This document shows positions 62,455-64,000 of a stretch of DNA of 64,000 bases, in pieces (within the stretch, counting starts at the first letter, position 1; the number at the start of each line of letters is the position of its first letter). The notes beneath the pieces are model-generated. The model did no database searches and was not told where the DNA came from. It saw nothing but the letters and a program-made list of their open reading frames with translations. The DNA is from QIJE01 sp048541835 (lineage in GTDB: Bacteria > SZUA-79 > Acidulodesulfobacterales > Acidulodesulfobacteraceae), in NCBI RefSeq assembly GCF_048541835.1, contig NZ_JBLEOY010000001.1, positions 558,001 to 622,000 on the forward strand, read 5' to 3'. The position numbers and the translations under genes were made by a program.

Positions 62455-64000
62455 TTAATATTTAAATTTTTTTAATATACTGATAAGTTTCTCAAGCTCT
62501 CCATAAATAGAGACTGCCTCTTTAGCCGCATTTGAAGATTTTTCGGAATTAGATATCGAAAGATTAGAAACGGACTCGATATTTTGAGATATCTCGTTTG
62601 TAGCAGCAGTCTGTTCTTCCGATGCCGCCGCTATGGAACCGATTTGATCCGTCAGGCTTATTATATTTTTTTCTATACTGCCTAAAGATTTACCGGCTTT
62701 TGAAGCATAGCTCACTGATAGATCTACTTCATGCATAGTTGAATCCATAGACGACTTGGTATTCATAGTGCTATGCTGCATAGCTTGAACCTTAGACGCT
62801 ATCTCCTTTGTAGCCCTGACCGTTCTTTCAGCTAACTTCCTCACTTCGTCGGCTACTACTGCAAACCCCCTGCCGGACTCTCCCGCTCGAGCCGCTTCTA
62901 TCGCGGCGTTAAGGGCAAGCAGGTTGGTTTGGTCGGCTATATCATTTATCACCGAGATTATTTCTCCGATTTCAAAAGAACTTTTCTCTAATCCGTTTAT
63001 GAGATCGCCAAGTTGCTGCGTAAGAACGGCAACGTTTTTAATCCCTGCGATAGACTTTTCTACAATATCAAAGCCTTCTTCCGCACTGTCCGATGCTTCC
63101 TTGGCTATAGAACTCACATTCTGGGCATTTTTCGCAATTTCTTTTATGGTCTGGGACATTTCTTCCGAAGCCGCCGCTACATGCGTTGCGAGCTCGGCCT
63201 GTTCGGAAGCCTTACCGCTTATTTCGTCCACATGCCCTTCTATGGAAGTACTAACGTCGACGATAACCATCGCCTCTTCGGTAATGGATTTCACTATTTC
63301 CCTTAACTCTATGATAAATTTATTAAATTCGTTAATGATGGACGTAATTTCATCATATATGGAATTTTTGTAAACGTCGCACTTTACACATATCGCTGCA
63401 CCCTTGTCTCCATACTTATCCTGCTGTTTATCCCAGCATCTTTGTTCCAATTCGCCGTCTTCGAGCATGCAATTCTTGCTTTTTTTCATTATGACGGTCG
63501 CCTTATCGTAATAGTCCATACGAATAAGCTTGCTTAAATCGCCGTCGCCCCTCACGATATTGTTTAGCTTATTATAAACATCTTTCATGCTATCTATAAA
63601 AATAAACTTTAATAAAAAGTATATGGCTAAAAGCGACAAAATGATAAAGATAACAGCAAGAATGATCACGTTTCTCATGAAAATACCGGAAGAATTCACG
63701 GTATTTCGGAGAGAATAGACGAGTTCGACCCCGCCAAGCGTAGTTCCTGCCTTAACTGTATGGCACGTAAGACAGTCTATACCTCTTGACGACTTTTTCG
63801 CAATAAACGGAACGCCGACCCTCAAATATTTTTGACCGTTTTCTTCATAAACATTCATTATCTCCTTCTTAGAATTAAGTATTTCTCTGTCAAATTTGGT
63901 TACTGAAGCCTCTTGCTTTAAACCCACTCCAAATTCTTTGTCTACCGAACTGCCCCTCACTATTTTAAAATACTTAATTCCCTTTATTTTTCTGTATATG
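62455..64000 (-). CDS. Methyl-accepting chemotaxis protein with heme-c motif, N-terminus outside window
   Basis: A transducer whose frame is still open at base 64000 (reading ...YFKIVRGSSVDKEFG), so the first membrane helix is off-window. The periplasmic part contains CxxCH ('DCLTCHT', codons 63760-63774), a likely c-type heme site. A membrane helix ('VIILAVIFIILSLLAIYFLL') and a HAMP-like segment follow. A Cys-rich insert of about 40 residues then carries C-x11-C-x15-C-x2-C (about 63366-63478). The signalling domain has the hairpin 'NLLALNAAIEAARAGESGRGFAVVADEVRKLAE'. It likely senses redox or gases; that is inferred. Confidence 0.92.
   Translation of the reverse strand, partial: IYRKIKGIKYFKIVRGSSVDKEFGVGLKQEASVTKFDREILNSKKEIMNVYEENGQKYLRVGVPFIAKKSSRGIDCLTCHTVKAGTTLGGVELVYSLRNTVNSSGIFMRNVIILAVIFIILSLLAIYFLLKFIFIDSMKDVYNKLNNIVRGDGDLSKLIRMDYYDKATVIMKKSKNCMLEDGELEQRCWDKQQDKYGDKGAAICVKCDVYKNSIYDEITSIINEFNKFIIELREIVKSITEEAMVIVDVSTSIEGHVDEISGKASEQAELATHVAAASEEMSQTIKEIAKNAQNVSSIAKEASDSAEEGFDIVEKSIAGIKNVAVLTQQLGDLINGLEKSSFEIGEIISVINDIADQTNLLALNAAIEAARAGESGRGFAVVADEVRKLAERTVRATKEIASKVQAMQHSTMNTKSSMDSTMHEVDLSVSYASKAGKSLGSIEKNIISLTDQIGSIAAASEEQTAATNEISQNIESVSNLSISNSEKSSNAAKEAVSIYGELEKLISILKKFKY

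Overview
The window is AT-rich bacterial chromosome with tightly packed genes, almost all on the minus strand. It suggests a Gram-negative, anaerobic or microaerophilic organism of deltaproteobacterial type. The support is a BamE/SmpA-type lipoprotein, an Slt-like lytic transglycosylase, GatCAB, a flavodiiron protein, a CxxCH-bearing methyl-accepting protein, and the gene order ispE / tRNA-Gln / prs / rplY / pth / ychF. A finer placement, for example in an acidophilic Sva0485-like lineage, is only a guess. Several genes (ubiB, phoU, nuoA, pepA, probably acs) start at TTG behind good Shine-Dalgarno sequences.

Layout. 1-9.0 kb: gatC-gatA-gatB (gatB runs off the left edge), a PcrA/UvrD-type helicase, glmS and glmU. 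9.1-17.8 kb: UbiB-family kinase, secreted YVTN beta-propeller, ligA, lytic transglycosylase, dapF and a small lipoprotein. 17.8-19.7 kb: two Dpp/Opp-type permease genes, unusually transcribed divergently. 19.8-24.6 kb: pstS-pstC-pstA-pstB-phoU, preceded by four tandem 11-bp Pho-box-like units, with a terminator-like hairpin after pstS. 24.8-29.4 kb: iron-type alcohol dehydrogenase, two divergent tRNA-Arg genes, then a small unknown protein, phosphate acyltransferase, panB and a nitroreductase behind a near-consensus promoter. 29.4-35.1 kb: a DUF3857/transglutaminase-like protein with lost catalytic residues, a TIGR02757 protein, a flavodiiron protein and divergent hemW.

35.1-36.1 kb is a small accessory pocket: tRNA-Ser(UGA), a displaced copy of its 3' end that looks like an attachment-site scar, a SpoIIAA-like gene, and a truncated IS200/IS605-type transposase start. 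36.1-43.3 kb: ABC-2 exporter, TPR protein, glycosyltransferase, ychF, pth, rplY and prs. 43.3-58.9 kb: tRNA-Gln, spoVG, ispE and a complete-looking nuo operon (nuoA to nuoN) with a sigma70-like promoter. 58.9-64 kb: pepA, acs and a methyl-accepting protein cut by the right edge.

The strongest point of interest is the nuo operon. It has no nuoE and no normal nuoF. In their place is one gene joining only the C-terminal [4Fe-4S] N3-cluster domain of NuoF to a GltD-like FAD/NAD(P)H oxidoreductase. The reading frame is intact and the gene sits 12 bases from nuoD, so this looks like an alternative electron-input module rather than a broken gene.
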